43,364 bases of DNA from a virus. The stretch lies in IMG/VR virus record IMGVR_UViG_3300033998_000443, positions 1 to 43,364 of that record; one strand, written 5' to 3'. The notes beneath the pieces were generated by a model. It was given only the letters and a program-made list of their open reading frames with translations. It had not been told where the DNA came from and ran no database searches. A program made the position numbers and the translations under genes. Within the stretch, counting starts at the first letter, position 1; each line of letters starts with the position of its first letter. This document shows positions 40,930 to 43,364 of this stretch, piece after piece.

Positions 40930-41271
40930 ATGAGGGGTTTTTGGAATGATCCAGATGGCTGGAGCCTGGCGGACATAGTAACCATGCTGGTACTTCCTGT
41001 TTGGATGTATGTGGCGGTGAAATTCGCATTAGCCAAAGATTTGTCCGGGAACCAGGTGGATTATTTTTTGGTCCTTAGTTACCCGCTCTTGATTGCTGTG
41101 GGCGGCAAGATGTTGAGTGGGCTGCCGCTTCCCTGGCCAAGGCGGAGCGGCTTTTCTATAACTCCGCAGCAACAACCCTACTATCAGGAGACCTATCAAG
41201 CCACACAAGTTGCTGAAGTTGCGGCGGAACCTGTGGCTCCGGATGGTTCTCCCGAAAAAACAAACTTTTAG
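40930..41271 (+). CDS. Small membrane protein of the lysis cassette
   Basis: A 113-residue protein from ATG 40930, with AAGGCGGTG upstream (GTG 40921 is possible). Two hydrophobic stretches (ADIVTMLVLPVWMYVAVKFA and YFLVLSYPLLIAVGGKML) and a polar Pro/Gln/Glu-rich tail. Holin or membrane partner by position; not assigned to a family. Confidence 0.6.
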   Translation: MRGFWNDPDGWSLADIVTMLVLPVWMYVAVKFALAKDLSGNQVDYFLVLSYPLLIAVGGKMLSGLPLPWPRRSGFSITPQQQPYYQETYQATQVAEVAAEPVAPDGSPEKTNF

Positions 41272-41283
41272 GAGGTGCGTGTC

Positions 41284-41997
41284 ATGAAAATAGTTATCGA
41301 CCCCGGTCATGGTGGCAAAGACCCGGGAGCCGTTGGACATTCTGGTCTAAAGGAAGCAAATGTTAACCTTCAGGTGGCCCTAAAGGTCGCCGAGAAACTA
41401 CAAAGAGCAGGGCTTAGTGCGAAGCTCACCAGGACAACTGATGTCTTTGTGGACCTTCAGCCTCGCTGCAATATCGCTAATTCATGGGGAGCCGATTATT
41501 TTGTGTCGATTCACTGTAACTCAGCTGGCACTCCCCAAGCATACGGCACGGAAACCTACTGCTATAAATTCGGTGGTAAAGGAGAGATTTTGGCAAAGGC
41601 TATACAGGCCGAACTTATTGCAGCGACTGGGAGAGCTAGTCGCGGAGTTAAAGAGGCGAATTTTTATGTGCTTCGCAAGACCAACATGCCTGCGGTGCTG
41701 ACGGAACTGGCCTTTATCTCGAATCCCGAAGAAGAACGCCTGTTGGCTTCTGCCGCTTACCAGGAAAAGTGTGCCTTGGCTATTACAAAGGCAATAGGCA
41801 AATTTATTGGGGTGGATATTGCCCAGCAAGCGCCTCAACCTGAACCACCGCAGGCACCAGCCGCCGATGCCAACAATGTAATCTATAAAGTGCAGGTAGG
41901 CGCATTTACTCAGCGCGAAAACGCCGAACTCCTGGCGGCAGAGCTACGCTCGAAAGGTTATAACACCTATATCGTGAGTGAAAGGAGAAATGGATAA
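41284..41997 (+). CDS. N-acetylmuramoyl-L-alanine amidase endolysin with SPOR domain
   Basis: Cuts the amide bond between MurNAc and the stem peptide. 237 residues from ATG 41284 (GGAGGTG upstream). Amidase_3 domain (1-180) with zinc ligands H9 (DPGHGG), E24 and H77 (SIHCNS) and catalytic E141 (LTELAFIS). A Pro/Gln linker joins a C-terminal SPOR peptidoglycan-binding repeat (YKVQVGAFTQRENAELLAAE). Confidence 0.94.
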   Translation: MKIVIDPGHGGKDPGAVGHSGLKEANVNLQVALKVAEKLQRAGLSAKLTRTTDVFVDLQPRCNIANSWGADYFVSIHCNSAGTPQAYGTETYCYKFGGKGEILAKAIQAELIAATGRASRGVKEANFYVLRKTNMPAVLTELAFISNPEEERLLASAAYQEKCALAITKAIGKFIGVDIAQQAPQPEPPQAPAADANNVIYKVQVGAFTQRENAELLAAELRSKGYNTYIVSERRNG

Positions 41998-42365
41998 TGG
42001 AAGAGCTGGTTTTGAGGTTAGTTTATGACATTCTGGCCATCCTGATTACCATAGCCGTGGCTATGTTGATTGGGTGGCTTAAGAAAAAGCTGGGGGTTGA
42101 AGGACTAAAGAAGGTTCAAGAAGAACTGGCAGCCAAGCAGGAACTGGCCCTGCTGGCAGTTAAAGCCGTAGAGCAACTATGGGGTGGCGTGCTCCATGGC
42201 GACGAAAAGGTCGAGAAGGCCACCGAGATTATATCCGAACAGGCAACCAAAATCGGGTTGAATATTTCTTCCGAAGAAATCCGCACTTTAATCGAATGGG
42301 CAGTGCGAACCATGAAAGATGAATTTGGCGAGGAATGGGCCAATGCTACAAAAGCGACGGCATAA
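41997..42365 (+). CDS. Phage holin, LLH family
   Basis: A 122-residue holin with one N-terminal membrane segment (ILAILITIAVAMLIGWLKKK) and a long amphipathic tail ending IEWAVRTMKDEFGEEWANAT, the LLH (Phage_holin_6_1) pattern. It forms the pore that releases the amidase. One base overlaps the amidase gene, and a terminator follows. Confidence 0.9.
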   Translation: MEELVLRLVYDILAILITIAVAMLIGWLKKKLGVEGLKKVQEELAAKQELALLAVKAVEQLWGGVLHGDEKVEKATEIISEQATKIGLNISSEEIRTLIEWAVRTMKDEFGEEWANATKATA

Positions 42366-42370
42366 AGACA

Positions 42371-42398
42371 CCCCCGGTTGAGGCCGGGGGAAATTTTA
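42371..42398 (+). terminator. Late operon terminator 1
   Basis: CCCCCGG-TTGAGG-CCGGGGG hairpin at 42371-42390 followed by AAATTTTAT. Just after the holin stop. Confidence 0.78.
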
Positions 42399-42440
42399 TA
42401 CCTGACGGGGAACACTAATTTTGGCAGAATTTACACTATT

Positions 42441-42476
42441 GCCATGGGAAGCAGAACCCCCATGGCTTTATTTTTT
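42441..42476 (+). terminator. Late operon terminator 2
   Basis: GCCATGGG and CCCATGGC form an eight-base stem (42441-42448, 42459-42466) followed by TTTATTTTTT. The T run overlaps the stop of the convergent SWIM gene. Confidence 0.85.
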
Positions 42477-43364
42477 ATTGCACCGATTACAGTTATATTT
42501 ATTAAGCAACGCAGTAACCTCATCATCGGGAAATTCATAACCCGAATAATTAGAGGATTTATAACCGGACCCGTCATACTTCAAATTAATTGAAGATATA
42601 AACATCGCACCAGCAGGGTAAGAAACAATCTTTTCACCATTAAAATATTCTTCATTGTCATATTTTCGGTGAAGATATGTATATAGTTGCCTTTTTGTTT
42701 TATTATAAATTGGGTTCAACTGCAAAACATATGCATCTGAACAAATAGAGGATATTTTATCGGGTATATTTACAATACACCATTGAATAAGATTCTTAAG
42801 GGACATATTCTTTTTGAAATTATCAATATTTAGTGCTGAAATTCTTTTGTTCAGTTCATTGCGTGGAAATATTTCCAATAGCCTTTCAGGATCTTGAACG
42901 CATCGAAGGATACCAGAATCTATCAACTCTGAAAATTCATCATTACGCATAACACCAACAATCTCTTTCTTGTGATACAAATGTTCTAAAAGAAAGGTTT
43001 TTAAAGCAATCTGTGCTTCACTGGAAAGAGCTTCAATGTTAGATACTGATTCTGCAAGATTCAAACTATCGGCAGGTGGAGGGTTTTTGATCTTCCTTGA
43101 ATCTGTTTCTGCGGAAAGATTAATCATTTGTAGTTCGATTGCTAATCGGTACATATGCTTACATGGTAAACGCCGCCTTATAAAGTCAATACAAGTGCAT
43201 TCATTTAAAGTAGTATTATAACAACCATGCGAACCGCTAAATTGACCGCAACAATTTTCTTTATCAATATGTAACGGAGTGCATTCAGCTTTCCTTGCGC
43301 TTGCAATTCGTTTTTGCTGATCAATAGATTCATGAACTGTCGAATCCCATTTACCGAAATTCAT
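42468..43364 (-). CDS. SWIM zinc-finger protein
   Basis: A 298-residue protein whose ATG is at the very edge of the window, so the true start may lie beyond it. The SWIM motif is C56-x-C58-x9-C68-x-H70 (ECTCIDFIRRRLPCKHMYRL), a zinc-binding module for DNA or protein contacts. A second Cys set lies near residues 38-48 (CCG...GCY) and a CNRC pair near the end. The rest is unrecognised. AT-rich, convergent with the lysis genes; phage cargo or first host gene. Confidence 0.8.
   Translation of the reverse strand: MNFGKWDSTVHESIDQQKRIASARKAECTPLHIDKENCCGQFSGSHGCYNTTLNECTCIDFIRRRLPCKHMYRLAIELQMINLSAETDSRKIKNPPPADSLNLAESVSNIEALSSEAQIALKTFLLEHLYHKKEIVGVMRNDEFSELIDSGILRCVQDPERLLEIFPRNELNKRISALNIDNFKKNMSLKNLIQWCIVNIPDKISSICSDAYVLQLNPIYNKTKRQLYTYLHRKYDNEEYFNGEKIVSYPAGAMFISSINLKYDGSGYKSSNYSGYEFPDDEVTALLNKYNCNRCNKK

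Noticed and set aside
42378-42593. Small plus-strand frame beyond the holin
   Set aside because: It spans two terminators and lies antisense to the SWIM gene.
1-43364. Attachment sites, tRNA or rRNA genes
   Set aside because: No cloverleaf or rRNA-like sequence was recognised, and I could not find a convincing direct repeat between the two ends by eye; attL may lie left of position 1.

Overview
The window is an almost complete temperate phage genome (prophage) integrated in a low-to-mid-GC Gram-positive bacterium, most likely an anaerobic member of the Clostridia. This follows from strong AGGAGG-type ribosome binding sites, many TTG and GTG starts, Firmicute-type phage families (YdbC/PC4, YozE-like, DUF2800, DUF2815, LLH holin) and classic TTGACA-17-TATAAT promoters. 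Host genus is inference only. The virion combines a lambda-like head (GpA terminase, lambda portal, ClpP-type protease, gpD decoration, gpE capsid) with a P2-like contractile tail (sheath, tube, X, D, V, U, gp25/W, J, I), so the particle should be a myovirus.

Layout. 1-1970: tyrosine integrase and a LexA/CI-type self-cleaving repressor on the minus strand, then a divergent control region with a perfect promoter. 1971-5407: Cro-like regulator and small early genes. 5407-14102: replication and recombination (DUF2800 nuclease-like, DUF2815 ssDNA-binding, family A DNA polymerase, primase/VapE helicase, VRR-NUC nuclease, SNF2 helicase) with a repeat-rich, AT-rich non-coding block at 11583-11927 that looks like an origin. 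14086-15906: small genes ending in a sigma-70-region-4-like late regulator. 15986-17754: accessory cassette (GNAT acetyltransferase, two small proteins, HicAB toxin-antitoxin), each unit with its own terminator. 17916-25335: packaging and head. 25332-37703: tail, including a -1 frameshift tail chaperone and a tape measure protein with 120-bp internal repeats. 37703-40688: a complete diversity-generating retroelement (DGR). 40694-42365: lysis genes. 42371-42476: two terminators. 42468-43364: a SWIM zinc-finger gene on the minus strand.

The most interesting system is the DGR. A C-type-lectin/FGE-fold tail protein (37703-38842) ends in a variable repeat (VR, 38711-38828). Downstream come avd (38920-39255), the template repeat (TR, 39276-39393) and a reverse transcriptase (39576-40688) with YMDD and the DGR-type IGNLTSQ motif. 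Over 118 aligned bases VR and TR differ at 12 positions, every one an adenine in TR and none at any other base. All twelve changes alter the protein, hitting ten codons. A GC-rich hairpin with a GACA loop follows VR, as in Bordetella phage BPP-1. The order VR-avd-TR-RT also matches BPP-1. The simplest reading is that this phage diversifies its host-binding tip by mutagenic retrohoming.

The genes form a coherent lifecycle. The repressor, probably inactivated by RecA-stimulated cleavage, controls the early operon. Replication proteins act near the putative origin. The late regulator turns on packaging, head, tail and lysis genes. The accessory genes look like lysogenic cargo. I saw no tRNA, rRNA or CRISPR array, and could not identify attL or attR.
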